Notes: generated by a model from the sequence alone, not told the origin. A stretch of 64,000 nt of DNA from Kordia aestuariivivens (GCF_014397005.1 NZ_JACGWS010000015.1:85420-149419); one strand, 5' to 3'. Positions 44,014 through 52,822 are shown, counted from the first letter of the stretch. Numbers and translations: made by a program.

Positions 44014-45336
44014 CTATTGCCGTATTTCGTTGAGTCTATTTACCAACTCATCTTTTATAGCACTGTCTGTGGCATTCAATGGCAATTGATTTGCGCTTAA
44101 TAAGTTCGGATTCTCGAAAGGGTTCACACTCAAATCATAGAAAGCTTCTGTTCCATTATCAAATAAAATATATTTATGCGTGGCATTTCTAATCGTATAA
44201 TTAGATCCGCCAGTACTACTAATTTCAGCATATACATAATCACGTGTTTCCGTATTTGTAGTGGATAAAAGTGTTTTAAAACTTTGGCTGTCGTTAACTT
44301 CAGAAGTTCCAGTAGCTGCAATATCTGCAATTGTAGCAAACAAATCCGTAGTATTTACTAATGCTTCTTCAGTATCATTAAATCTTGTAACGTTTTTTCC
44401 AGAAACAATCATTGGGACATTTATACCACCTTGATATAGAGTTCCTTTTGCGCGTTGTGAAATGTATTCTTGTACAACCTGATTCGGCGTACCATTATCA
44501 CCAATAAAAATGATAACTGTATTTTCTCTTTCTTCTGTAGACATTGAACTTAATAATCTTCCAATTTCAGAATCCATCGCTTCTAACATTGCCATGTAAT
44601 ACGGAATTGGATTTGCATCAATACTTGCGGTATCATCAGGCAAATTTCCTTGTGAATGTAATTCGTTTGGTGGCAAATGAAAAGGTGTATGTGGCGCATT
44701 ATACGCTAACCATAAAAACCAAGGATCGGTTTGATTTGAAACCCAATCAATCGCTAAATCTGTAAATTTTGTGGTTGTATATTCTGTAGAATTTGCTGTT
44801 TGTTGATTTTCTGTCAAATTCCAATTCCAGTACGATTGTACGCCGCCAGATAACAAACCAGCATAATAATCAATTCCCATGTCTGTTGGATGTGTTGGAC
44901 TTGTAGATAAATGCCATTTTCCAATGACTGCAGTTTTATATTCAGGACTATTTGTCGTTAAAAATTGTTGTAACGATGTTTCTGAAGTTGACAAAACATC
45001 TCCAACATTTAATACATTCGTTCGGAAGCCATACTTTCCTGTGATGATGCTCGATCGTGTTGGCGTACATGTTGGATTTGACCATAAATTCGTGAATCGA
45101 ACTCCAGAATTTATCATGTTTTGCAAATTGGGCATGTTCGGCTTTATAGTTCCAATATCATAACCTGGCGTAGCATCTAAGCCCATATCATCAGCAATAA
45201 TCAATAAAATATTTGGACTGCTTTCTACAACAATTGGTGTTTCTGTTGGAGTACTTGAAATTGCTACATCGTCACTTCCACAAGCAATATATAATACAGT
45301 AATAAGGAAAAGGGTAATTATTTTTGGAGCGTTCAT
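44014..45336 (-). CDS. Arylsulfatase-family (S1) sulfatase lipoprotein
   Basis: A 440-residue sulfatase. The lipoprotein signal has Cys19 in LYIACGSDD. The formylglycine signature is Cys90-Thr-Pro-Thr-Arg in NPTCTPTRSSIITG, and metal-binding acids are in LIIADDMGLD and FIGDNGTPNQV. An anaerobic or FGE-type maturase is needed but is not in the window. Marine flavobacteria use such enzymes to strip sulfate from algal polysaccharides. It is a single gene, not in a recognisable polysaccharide-utilisation locus. Confidence 0.92.
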   Translation of the reverse strand: MNAPKIITLFLITVLYIACGSDDVAISSTPTETPIVVESSPNILLIIADDMGLDATPGYDIGTIKPNMPNLQNMINSGVRFTNLWSNPTCTPTRSSIITGKYGFRTNVLNVGDVLSTSETSLQQFLTTNSPEYKTAVIGKWHLSTSPTHPTDMGIDYYAGLLSGGVQSYWNWNLTENQQTANSTEYTTTKFTDLAIDWVSNQTDPWFLWLAYNAPHTPFHLPPNELHSQGNLPDDTASIDANPIPYYMAMLEAMDSEIGRLLSSMSTEERENTVIIFIGDNGTPNQVVQEYISQRAKGTLYQGGINVPMIVSGKNVTRFNDTEEALVNTTDLFATIADIAATGTSEVNDSQSFKTLLSTTNTETRDYVYAEISSTGGSNYTIRNATHKYILFDNGTEAFYDLSVNPFENPNLLSANQLPLNATDSAIKDELVNRLNEIRQ

Positions 45337-45412
45337 TAAGATGGGTTTCTGAATAAGACTATCGTTTGCGTAAATGGTTTAAACAGAATTTTATTTAGCA
45401 GTTCAAGAAATT

Positions 45413-45433
45413 AAAAAAAGAGTGTTGTGCTCT
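45413..45433 (-). terminator. Possible weak terminator of lpxH
   Basis: Short stem AGAG/CTCT with loop TGTTGTG, followed on the minus strand by CTTTTTTTAA. The stem is weak but the T-run is good. Confidence 0.4.
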
Positions 45434-45473
45434 AAAATCAGAATAGCTCATAAAGCCTTATACAAACCAACGA

Positions 45474-46229
45474 TTACTCATATTTCTTCAACGAAAGTGT
45501 TTTTCCATCAAATTCGCCATAGGTATAATACTGAATCCAATCGCCCAAGTTTACATAGCGACTTTTTTCGTTGAGGTCAATTTCTAGTGGTAAATGGCGA
45601 TGTCCAAAGATGAAATAATCGTAGTGTTTGGTTTCAAGCTTACGCTTAGAATATTGTACCAACCATTCGTTGTCTTCTCCTAAAAATTTAGCGTCATCAT
45701 CGCCAGAAATTAGTTTGTTTTTTACCGATAAATATTGCGCAATTCGCATGCCAATATCAGGATGTAACCAACGAAAACACCATTTAAAGAATGGATTCGT
45801 AAACACTTTTTTCATGCGCTTGTATCCTTTGTCTTTAGGACCTAATCCGTCACCGTGACCAATGAAAAAAGTAGTTTCGTTAAAGGTGAATTCTTGCGGT
45901 TTGTGATACACAGGAATGTTGAGTTCTTTCTTAAAATAATCATCCATCCATAAATCATGATTTCCCACAAAGAAATAAATTGGAATGCCTTTGTCGCTGA
46001 GTTCGGCTAGTTTTCCGAGCGTTCGCACAAAACCTTTTGGAACAACGGTTTTATATTCAAACCAAAAATCGAACAAATCGCCCAATAAAAAAATAGCGGC
46101 GGCATCATGCTCAATAGCATTCAACCAAGCCACAAATTTTTTCTCTCTCGGAAGACTCGCTTCTGCCGTTGGCGCGCCTAAATGGTTGTCGGAAGAGAAG
46201 TATATTTTTTTTCCTTCGGGAATGTTCAT
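45474..46229 (-). CDS. lpxH: UDP-2,3-diacylglucosamine diphosphatase (LpxH-type)
   Basis: A 251-residue metallophosphoesterase of lipid A synthesis that hydrolyses UDP-2,3-diacylglucosamine to lipid X and UMP. All metal motifs are present: SSDNHLGA, LLGDLFDFWFEY, VGNHDLW, IGHGDGL and FGHRHLP. The DFWFEY segment is typical of LpxH rather than generic phosphatases. The first metal motif has SDNH where E. coli LpxH has SDLH. Confidence 0.92.
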   Translation of the reverse strand: MNIPEGKKIYFSSDNHLGAPTAEASLPREKKFVAWLNAIEHDAAAIFLLGDLFDFWFEYKTVVPKGFVRTLGKLAELSDKGIPIYFFVGNHDLWMDDYFKKELNIPVYHKPQEFTFNETTFFIGHGDGLGPKDKGYKRMKKVFTNPFFKWCFRWLHPDIGMRIAQYLSVKNKLISGDDDAKFLGEDNEWLVQYSKRKLETKHYDYFIFGHRHLPLEIDLNEKSRYVNLGDWIQYYTYGEFDGKTLSLKKYE

Positions 46230-46252
46230 GGTGTAAATATAAGAATTCTTGC

Positions 46253-46272
46253 ATTCCTGCGTAGGCAGGAAT
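46253..46272. repeat. Small hairpin repeat ATTCCTGC-GTAG-GCAGGAAT
   Basis: Perfect 8-bp stem. Related hairpins are at 46890-46909 (7-bp stem, loop TGAAGG) and 48316-48335 (loop CTTC). A common class of intergenic palindrome in Bacteroidetes. Confidence 0.8.
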
Positions 46273-46288
46273 CTATTTCTATATTATT

Positions 46289-46366
46289 TGTCAAGTATGT
46301 CACATCGAGCATTATTGAGATCAAAATATATTTTGATTGAAAATACTTAGCGAAGCTATCGAGATG
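46289..46366 (+). repeat. Long variant of the TCGAG/TATCGAGA hairpin repeat
   Basis: GTCACATCGAGC ... GCTATCGAGATG, with outer arms pairing CATC/GATG and GAGC/GCT, and an inner palindrome ATCAAAATATATTTTGAT. It has the same conserved flanks as the 37-kb copies but a longer stem region. Confidence 0.6.
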
Positions 46367-46389
46367 CTACACTTATAAGTGCTAAATAA

Positions 46390-46842
46390 TTATTCGTTAT
46401 CACTCGCAAACCATTCCGCGCATGACGAATCGGTTTCTTGTAAGCGCAATGAAAATAGTTGAATTGTTTCTGGAAGTCTTTTTTTGATTTTTGAAGCAAA
46501 ATCGATCACCATATTTTCACTTGTTGGCTGATAATCTGCTAGAATTACACTGTGTCCTTCACCGCGCATTACCATAGCCAAGGAAGCATGTGGTGTATTT
46601 TTATTAAATACAATTGCGTGATCAAATACATCTACGACTTCTTCTTTCACGATTTTTTTCAGATCGCTAAAGTCAATCACCATTCCCCATTTTACGTTTG
46701 TATTGTCTGTAATAGGATTTCCAATAACCGTTACCGAAAGTTTATAACTGTGTCCGTGTACGTTTTTACATTTCCCGTCATAGCCGTATAAAGCATGACC
46801 GGTTTCAAAATTAAATTGCTTTGTAATGCGAATTTTGCTCAT
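46390..46842 (-). CDS. queD: 6-carboxytetrahydropterin synthase/6-pyruvoyl-tetrahydropterin synthase homologue
   Basis: A 150-residue T-fold enzyme, normally converting dihydroneopterin triphosphate to 6-carboxytetrahydropterin for queuosine. Zinc ligands are the His of FETGHALYG and both His of NVHGHSYKL. The catalytic Cys is in GKCKNVHG, and Asp/His follow in VVDVFDHAIV. I chose the ATG at 46842 (MSKIRITKQF); a start at 46854 adds four residues. No other queuosine gene is nearby. Confidence 0.9.
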   Translation of the reverse strand: MSKIRITKQFNFETGHALYGYDGKCKNVHGHSYKLSVTVIGNPITDNTNVKWGMVIDFSDLKKIVKEEVVDVFDHAIVFNKNTPHASLAMVMRGEGHSVILADYQPTSENMVIDFASKIKKRLPETIQLFSLRLQETDSSCAEWFASDNE

Positions 46843-46889
46843 TTTCATTTTCAATTAATGCGCAAAGATAGAATATTTTACCTTTTGTC

Positions 46890-46909
46890 ATTCCTGTGAA
46901 GGCAGGAAT
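46890..46909. repeat. Small hairpin repeat ATTCCTG-TGAAGG-CAGGAAT
   Basis: Second copy of the CATTCCTG palindrome, 36 bp upstream of the queD longer start. Confidence 0.75.
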
Positions 46910-46995
46910 CTCTTTTTAATCCAAGAAGTTTAACGAGTCTAAAAAGTCTAAGTCAGTCTAATTTTCTTTTTCGCCACGAATTCACGAATGTTTTT

Positions 46996-48171
46996 TTATT
47001 CCAATTGCTTAAAATAAGCTTCAGGAAGTTGCTCTTTAATATTTTTAAAGGGAAACTTTGGGTTTTCTGCAAAAGATAAAAAGTGGGAAATAGATATATT
47101 TTGAATATTTTCCTTTTGAAGTAATGCTTTTATAACAGCTTTTCCATCACTATTTAATTGCTCGTATGTTGTATTGAATTTCTGTTTAGCAATAGCATCG
47201 TAGTGTTTGAGATACGCATCATTAATGACTGCATTGAAAATTGTAAAATGTTTGTAGTTTGATTTTAAATCAAAAAGGGAAACTAACTGAGTATTGTTCG
47301 ATACAATGGAATCAACTTTTTTTGTGAATGTTTCCAAGTTATATTGTTTCTTACCAATATGAAAACGGTCATTTACAAGAAATAAAGATTGTGTGTTTTT
47401 GAATTTAAAATCTTCTAACGGTTTGTCATTCATTGTGGTATATATAACTTCAAAGTCCATATCATTTATTTTTTGATTGTACTTTATGTTAAAAATAGGC
47501 GTAATTCGATTTTCTTGTGAAAATATTTTTTGTTCAATTTCTTGGTCAATGACTTTATATTTTACATGATCGACAGTGTAAAAAACAAGCGCATTCATTT
47601 TTGTTAATTCAAAAAAAAGATATTCTAAATCTTCCATTTTAGCATCTTTATCGCAAATGAGTACTACTCTTGCAGGAGAAGATAACTTTGAACACGATCC
47701 TACTTCATGAGAGAAATAGTCCAAAATAGCTGCAAAATTTGCATATTTATCATTGAGTTGCAGTTTAAATTCATTGGAGTTCGGCACTTTCCCGTATTTG
47801 ATATAAATTAATTTTTCATCAGGATTAGCTTCTTGAAAATGATATGTTTTTAGCTCAGGCAACTTTATGTTTAATAGAGAAGAAAAAGAGTCTTTTTTAT
47901 ATACATTTCCTTCAAAAACCATTGAATCTTTTGAAATAGAAGTTTTAAATGTGTTATCTAAAAATGTGAGGCAATTATTATTAATTGATAACGGATAGGT
48001 ATTCCAATAATTTCCAGATTCGCTCAAAGAAATACTGTCAGCATCAATTTTCATAAAAGTAGGTGAAGCTCCATATGAAAATTCGCATGTCCAAGTTCCA
48101 TAATACTGTTCTTTTTTCGAACAAGAAAGTAGAAGCAATGCTATAATAGAACTTAGAATTACTTTCTTCAT
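46996..48171 (-). CDS. Lipoprotein of unknown function
   Basis: A 391-residue protein with a lipoprotein signal (VILSSIIALLLLSCSKK, lipid Cys17). The N-terminal half may contain a small beta-domain (YYGTWTCEFSYGASPTFMKIDADSISL), which resembles lipocalin-like META/DUF families. After that come an ExbD-like segment (ILDYFSHEV... LICDKDAKMEDLEYLFFELTK) and a helical C-terminus (QLNSDGKAVIKALLQKENIQNIS). I do not recognise a named family. It is probably in the periplasm or anchored to the outer membrane. Single gene. Confidence 0.7.
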   Translation of the reverse strand: MKKVILSSIIALLLLSCSKKEQYYGTWTCEFSYGASPTFMKIDADSISLSESGNYWNTYPLSINNNCLTFLDNTFKTSISKDSMVFEGNVYKKDSFSSLLNIKLPELKTYHFQEANPDEKLIYIKYGKVPNSNEFKLQLNDKYANFAAILDYFSHEVGSCSKLSSPARVVLICDKDAKMEDLEYLFFELTKMNALVFYTVDHVKYKVIDQEIEQKIFSQENRITPIFNIKYNQKINDMDFEVIYTTMNDKPLEDFKFKNTQSLFLVNDRFHIGKKQYNLETFTKKVDSIVSNNTQLVSLFDLKSNYKHFTIFNAVINDAYLKHYDAIAKQKFNTTYEQLNSDGKAVIKALLQKENIQNISISHFLSFAENPKFPFKNIKEQLPEAYFKQLE

Positions 48172-48248
48172 AAGGATAGGATTGATACGTTTGAATGTAT
48201 CAAATTTTATGCCTTACTTTTTTGATGAAAGTAATAGCTTTTATTGTG

Positions 48249-48267
48249 TCCTCGACTGCGCTCGAAC
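48249..48267. repeat. CTCGACTGCGCTCGAAC short palindromic repeat
   Basis: Found here and at 49241-49257. Read on the minus strand it is GTTCGAG-CGCA-GTCGAG, a minimal relative of the TTCGAGT...TCGAGAA hairpin family. Confidence 0.6.
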
Positions 48268-48315
48268 TTGTAAAGGTTAGGTAATTGTAATATAATAATG
48301 AGATAAAACTTTTAG

Positions 48316-48335
48316 ATTCCTGCCTTCGCAGGAAA
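48316..48335. repeat. Small hairpin repeat ATTCCTGC-CTTC-GCAGGAAAT
   Basis: Third copy of the CATTCCTGC palindrome family. Confidence 0.7.
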
Positions 48336-48399
48336 TCGAATATTCGACGAAGTCAATGACAAACTCCAATAATCTAAGCCAGTCCAAGAAGCCTAAAAA

Positions 48400-49167
48400 T
48401 CACTTCCGAAACTTCGCCAACGCATTCTTAGTAAAATCTGATAAAACCAACCTTCCTGAAAGTTCAGCACGCTCGGATAAAAGCGCATCCCAATTTTCGG
48501 TGTCTTCCCACAATATTTTTTTCATACCAGCCAATGCATCCGGATTGTACGAAGCGAGTTTTGCTGCGAAGATTTCTACTTCGTTGTCTAACTCTTGTTG
48601 GGTTTCAAATACTTTGGCAAATAAGCCCTTTTCTTTTGCCCAATACGCCGTTTTCCATTCGCTTGGCGCGAGACTTAACTCGGAGAAACCTGCTTTTCCA
48701 ATTCGGTTTTGAACCGCAGGCGCAATGACAAAAGGACCAATTCCAATCATTAATTCTGAGAGTTTTACAGAAGCAGCTTCCGTTGCAAATACATAATCAC
48801 AAGCGGAAATTAAGCCAACGCCGCCACCAACAGCTTTTCCTTGTACACGACCAATAATGAGTTTTCCACAGGTTCGCATGGCGTTGATTACGTTTGCAAA
48901 ACCGCTAAAGAATTTTTTTCCGTCTTCCAAGTTTTCAATCGCGACGAGTTCATCAAAAGAAGCACCCGCACAAAAAGCACGATCGCCTTCACTTTTGAGA
49001 ATGATCACGTTTACAGTGTCATTTTCTCTAAGGTTGTTCAATTCGTTGGTCAATCGATCTAGTAACTCACCAGGAAAAGAATTGCTTGCAGGATGTCCAA
49101 ATTCAATCGTTGCGATGTTGTTTTGAATGTTGGTGTATAAACTTCCGTTGGTTCTTGTTGTGGTCAT
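48400..49167 (-). CDS. Enoyl-CoA hydratase/isomerase family protein
   Basis: A 255-residue crotonase-fold enzyme. I prefer the ATG at 49167 (MTTTRTNGSLYTN) over 49215, whose extra 16 residues are hydrophobic and unlike the family. The oxyanion-hole segments are RAFCAGASFDELV and KAVGGGVGLISACDYV. The catalytic Glu pair of true hydratases is only partly visible, since the second region reads IGIGPFVIAPAVQNRIG. It could act in phenylacetate, leucine or fatty-acid breakdown; substrate unknown. Confidence 0.9.
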   Translation of the reverse strand: MTTTRTNGSLYTNIQNNIATIEFGHPASNSFPGELLDRLTNELNNLRENDTVNVIILKSEGDRAFCAGASFDELVAIENLEDGKKFFSGFANVINAMRTCGKLIIGRVQGKAVGGGVGLISACDYVFATEAASVKLSELMIGIGPFVIAPAVQNRIGKAGFSELSLAPSEWKTAYWAKEKGLFAKVFETQQELDNEVEIFAAKLASYNPDALAGMKKILWEDTENWDALLSERAELSGRLVLSDFTKNALAKFRK

Positions 49168-49491
49168 GGGATTTGTTTTCGTGTTTAACAAAAGTAGGAA
49201 GATAATTTCGTTCATTCAATCTTTGTAGAAAGAAGTAGTTCTCGACTGCGCTCGAACAGACAAAATCTAACCGTCCAACAAGTCTAAAAAAATTAGTTTA
49301 TCGCATTGTCATTCTAAATTTAATTTAAGATTACACTTTTGGATATAAGAGTAACAGATTGCCACGAATTTTTTCAAAATTCTCGCAAAAACGAATAAAT
49401 TTTAAATTTAGTTAACAGTAAGCATCTAATAAGTCCAACAATCCAAGTAAGTCAAAGAAGTCTGAAAAAGCAGGCTGAGCGGAGTCGAAGT
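49168..49491. other. 324-bp non-coding gap
   Basis: Holds the second CTCGACTGCGCTCGAAC repeat (49241-49257) and a GGCTGAGCGGAGTCGAAGTC repeat at 49471-49490 next to the MATE stop. No gene or clear promoter is seen. Confidence 0.6.
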
Positions 49492-50826
49492 CTACTTTTT
49501 GGAAATTTTCGGAATAAATTCTCTTCGGAAGATAATGATTAACGGGAAACCACGTGCTAGCATCCAAAGTGTGAATGCAATCCAAACGGCGTATAGTTTT
49601 AGATCAAGCGCATCTAAAATAAAGATCGTTGGAATGAACACCACGAAGGTAGCAATGAGTAATACGTTTCGTAAAGTTGCCATTTTCCCCAATCCTTTGT
49701 AGATTCCATCAAAGATGAAAGCAAGGGCGCAAAGCGGTTGCATAGCAAGAATTAAGATGAAAACTGCATAGAATTCTTCTAAAACAGCTTGTTCTTTTGT
49801 AAAAATTCGCCCAATAGGATAGTATAAGATTCCGCCAATAACCAACATGAGCAAACCAACAACAACGGCATATTTTGTCAATCGTACGCTGAGTTTTACC
49901 AATTCCTCATAATTTTCTTCGCCAAAGAGTTTTCCTGCTAAGATATTTCCAGCACTGGAATAACCATCAATAAAAAAGGCGCCAAAAAACCATAGATTTA
50001 GTAAAATAGTATAGGCAGCACTGTATTTTGGACCATAAGCTGCGGCAAATGAAGTTCCGAAATATAAAGCGACGTTCAACGCAATGGTTCTAATGATTAA
50101 GTTGAGAATCATCACAGAAAGTTTTGGCAACTCTTTATGAAGTGGTAATCGTATTTTTAATGGAATTTGTGTCTTTTTTATCATATATATAACCGCTAAT
50201 AACGCCATACATATTTGTGAAATTAAACTCGCGTATGCTGCGCCATCAACATGCATGGCAGGAATGTATCCTTCTATTCCATACACCAATGCAAAGTCTA
50301 AAACCACATTGAGTAATGCCCCAAAGATGGCAATAATCATAGGAATCATGGTGTTTTGCAAACCTCTGAATACACCAAAAATGGCAAAAGTGAGCAGCGT
50401 AAAAGGCAATCCAAAGATTCGGATTCTGTAATACGAACTGCTATAGTCTAGAATGATGCCTTCTGCATTGTAAAAATTCAGAATGTATTCGGCAAACGGA
50501 TAGGTAATTACAATTAATACAATACTAATTGTCAGAATGATTCCGATAGCTTGCGCGGGCAAGGTTTTGATTTGTTCTAGTTTGTTAGCGCCTAAGTATT
50601 GTGAAACTAATGCAGAAATGGCGCTTCGGGTTTGTCCAAAAACCCACACTAGCATGGAAATAAACGCACCTGCAATTCCGACAGCACTTAAAGCTTCCGT
50701 AGCGTTTATGCTCACATTTCCAACAACTGCTGTGTCTGTGATAGACAATAATGGTTCTGCAATTCCTGATATTAATGCGGGAATTGCGAGTCTGTTGATG
50801 TCTGCGTTGGTGATACGTGTTTTCAA
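49492..50826 (-). CDS. MATE-family efflux transporter (DinF-like)
   Basis: A 444-residue inner-membrane protein with 12 segments and MATE signatures: ADINRLAIPALISGIAEPLLSITDTAVVG at the N-terminus and the second-half IIRTIALNVALYFGTSFAAAYGP. It exports drugs or metabolites with Na+ or H+. Its start overlaps the GNAT stop by four bases, so the two are translated together. Confidence 0.93.
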   Translation of the reverse strand: MKTRITNADINRLAIPALISGIAEPLLSITDTAVVGNVSINATEALSAVGIAGAFISMLVWVFGQTRSAISALVSQYLGANKLEQIKTLPAQAIGIILTISIVLIVITYPFAEYILNFYNAEGIILDYSSSYYRIRIFGLPFTLLTFAIFGVFRGLQNTMIPMIIAIFGALLNVVLDFALVYGIEGYIPAMHVDGAAYASLISQICMALLAVIYMIKKTQIPLKIRLPLHKELPKLSVMILNLIIRTIALNVALYFGTSFAAAYGPKYSAAYTILLNLWFFGAFFIDGYSSAGNILAGKLFGEENYEELVKLSVRLTKYAVVVGLLMLVIGGILYYPIGRIFTKEQAVLEEFYAVFILILAMQPLCALAFIFDGIYKGLGKMATLRNVLLIATFVVFIPTIFILDALDLKLYAVWIAFTLWMLARGFPLIIIFRREFIPKISKK

Positions 50827-51332
50827 AGTATGTATTCGTAACAGTAAAAAGGATATACAGTTTGTTTGGGAAAGTGTATGTTTCCTAATTTCTTATAGCC
50901 GCGAAGTTCGTAAAACTTTTGGTTTCTAAGGTTCTTACTGAACGTATCTAATCTTATGGAACGATAATTATTTTCTATGGCATAGTTTTCTGCAAATTGC
51001 ATTAACTGCTGTGCGTATCCTTTTCCTTGCGTTTCTGGGTGAACCGCCAACCGATGAATGTATAGATTTGCACCATCTGGCGTAAGCCAATCAACAGCTT
51101 TATATTCTTCATCCATAAAAGTAGAAATGACAATGCAACCTACAATTTGTGAAGGATCAAACAAAACAAACAATTCATTTCGATGCACATCGGTTGAAAA
51201 AGCATTTCTGTTAGGGTAATTTTCATTCCATTGAAAAATTCCTTTTTGAATCATGTTTTTAGCGCAGGCTTTGGTAATGATTAATAATGCATCAATATCT
51301 GCTAAAGTAGCCCTGCGAATTTGTAAGTTCAT
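50823..51332 (-). CDS. GNAT-family N-acetyltransferase
   Basis: A 169-residue GNAT enzyme. The acetyl-CoA loop is VHPETQGKGYAQQLMQFAE (Q/RxxGxG/A-type), preceded by NLYIHRLAV. The end has LDTFSKNLRNQKFYELRGYKKLG. The substrate is not predictable. It is coupled to the MATE gene by an ATGA overlap, so acetylation and export of one compound is possible. Confidence 0.9.
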   Translation of the reverse strand: MNLQIRRATLADIDALLIITKACAKNMIQKGIFQWNENYPNRNAFSTDVHRNELFVLFDPSQIVGCIVISTFMDEEYKAVDWLTPDGANLYIHRLAVHPETQGKGYAQQLMQFAENYAIENNYRSIRLDTFSKNLRNQKFYELRGYKKLGNIHFPKQTVYPFYCYEYIL

Positions 51333-51420
51333 GGATGTTTTGGTGTGATTTTTTGTTTTAAAGATATTTATTTTTTGAGGTATAAAAAATAGAAAATCGA
51401 TCTTAGAATTAAAAAATGAT

Positions 51421-51428
51421 TATTTTTG
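51421..51428 (+). promoter_or_regulatory. Flavobacterial -7 promoter box for the universal stress gene
   Basis: TATTTTTG fits TAnnTTTG, 107 bp before the chosen start, implying a leader of about 100 bases. A -33 TTG is not clear. Confidence 0.4.
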
Positions 51429-51534
51429 CAGAAATTTAGGACAATGAAATGCGTCATATCATATAGTTATTAGCAACTTACGTGATTTTTGGTAAATTTT
51501 TTCTTTGACTGAATTAATACATAAAAATAAACAG

Positions 51535-52329
51535 ATGAAAAATATATTAGTTCCTATTGGAGATTCTCAGAATGCAAAGAATACATTGCAATATGCTATT
51601 GATTTTGCAGAAGTAATCAATGCAAAAGTATTTGTGTTTAGAGCTTTTAAAGTGCTTTCGAAAGCAGGAACAATTTTGAATGTAGATGATATTGTGGGTC
51701 GTGAGACGGCAAGTTATGTAAAAGAAGTCGTAGCTAGTGTTGATCTTAAGAACGTAGATGTTTCTATTATTTCAGCAAAAGGAAATGTACTTGATAGTAT
51801 TAACTCCATTGATAAAGAACTAGGAATTGATTTAATTATTCTTGGGCCAAGAAGTACGTCTATTAAAGAAGAGATGTTTTTAGGAACTACTTCAGGAAGT
51901 ATTGTGAAGCAAACCGATATTTCTGTGTTGGTTGTTCCAGAAGGATATGCGTTTAAGCCAATTAAAAAGGTATTAACTGCTATAAAATCAGGAGTTATTA
52001 AGCGCAAAGAAACTTTAGAGCCGTTAGAGCAAATTCTGGAAGCTTTTGGGGCAAAGATGCGTTTGTTACAAGTAAAAACGCCCGATTTTTTACCTGAAGA
52101 TTTAGAGTTTTACTCAGAGTTAGCAGCCATTACATCTGCGTATAAGAGTTCAGAAAACGCAACCTTGTTTCAAGGAGTTTTGGAGCATTTAAACGAAAAT
52201 AATCCAGATTTAATTTGTGTGTTCAGACGTAAACGCGGATTCTTTAAAAAATTGTGGGAACAAAATTCTATCAAAAAAGTTGACTTTGAAAGTCGCTTGC
52301 CGTTATTGGTTTTGAAAGGAACAGAATAA
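51535..52329 (+). CDS. Universal stress protein (tandem UspA-like)
   Basis: A 264-residue protein; I chose ATG 51535 (MKNILVPIGDSQNAKNTLQYAIDFA) because the ten extra residues from 51505 are not family-like. The first Usp domain (1-145) has the ATP-binding LGPRSTSIKEEMFLGTTSGSIVKQ. The second (about 150-264) is degenerate, ending DFESRLPLLVLKGTE. These proteins help survival under starvation, low oxygen or acid. Single transcript with a strong terminator. Confidence 0.88.
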   Translation: MKNILVPIGDSQNAKNTLQYAIDFAEVINAKVFVFRAFKVLSKAGTILNVDDIVGRETASYVKEVVASVDLKNVDVSIISAKGNVLDSINSIDKELGIDLIILGPRSTSIKEEMFLGTTSGSIVKQTDISVLVVPEGYAFKPIKKVLTAIKSGVIKRKETLEPLEQILEAFGAKMRLLQVKTPDFLPEDLEFYSELAAITSAYKSSENATLFQGVLEHLNENNPDLICVFRRKRGFFKKLWEQNSIKKVDFESRLPLLVLKGTE

Positions 52330-52354
52330 GACATATTTTATAATATATATACAG

Positions 52355-52390
52355 AAAGCCATTCAAGAATTATTTTGAATGGCTTTTTTT
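52355..52390 (+). terminator. Rho-independent terminator of the universal stress gene
   Basis: 12-bp stem AAAGCCATTCAA/TTGAATGGCTTT, eight-base loop, T-run of seven. It isolates the stress gene from the peptide cluster. Confidence 0.92.
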
Positions 52391-52472
52391 ATTAGTTGTC
52401 TGCATTATAAAAATGCGGAAGCTACTCCATATAATTTTTTGTACTTTTAGGTATTAACTAAAACAGAATACC

Positions 52473-52643
52473 ATGAAAAAAAGAAATTTAAAGAGTTTAC
52501 ACTTGCGCAAAAACGTAATTAGTAATCTAAAAATTGACGCTTTAAAAGGACAATTGAGAAGAGGTTCGGACGATCCGAATTGTAGTGGTGATACAGCAAT
52601 TATATACACGTGTCATGAAACATGTAATAATCAAGAAAGATAA
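52473..52643 (+). CDS. RiPP-like precursor peptide 1
   Basis: A 56-residue peptide that is easily missed. The leader is MKKRNLKSLHLRKNVISNL, of the Bacteroidetes natural-product-precursor (class I lanthipeptide-like) type. The core is rich in Ser/Thr/Cys and ends SGDTAIIYTCHETCNNQER. Cys residues are at about 37, 47 and 51. It is nearly identical at the 5' end to peptide 2, which starts 18 bp after its stop. No LanB/LanC or other maturase lies within the window, so the enzyme would act in trans. Confidence 0.75.
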   Translation: MKKRNLKSLHLRKNVISNLKIDALKGQLRRGSDDPNCSGDTAIIYTCHETCNNQER

Positions 52644-52661
52644 ACCTATAACGAATTAATT

Positions 52662-52817
52662 ATGAAAAAAAGAAATTTAAAAAGCTTACGCTTACAAAAA
52701 AGAGTAATTAGTAATTTTCAAAATCAAGCAATTAAAGGAATGTGGCGCGATAGCGGAAGCGGTGATACGCATCCAGATTATACCTGTCATCCAGAAACGT
52801 GTAATAAAGTAAGATAA
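52662..52817 (+). CDS. RiPP-like precursor peptide 2
   Basis: A 51-residue paralogue of peptide 1. The leader is MKKRNLKSLRLQKRVISNF and the core ends GDTHPDYTCHPETCNKVR. The two cores share GDT...YTCH(P)ETCN, so Thr, Cys and the His/Glu between them are the conserved positions. It contains only two Cys. Tandem duplication is evident from the first ~50 coding bases. It is followed five bases later by the GG peptide gene. Confidence 0.75.
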   Translation: MKKRNLKSLRLQKRVISNFQNQAIKGMWRDSGSGDTHPDYTCHPETCNKVR

Positions 52818-52822
52818 TTGTT

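Noticed and set aside
48400..49215. Upstream start at 49215 for the enoyl-CoA hydratase
   Set aside because: The added 16 residues are hydrophobic and not family-like; the ATG at 49167 gives a normal N-terminus.
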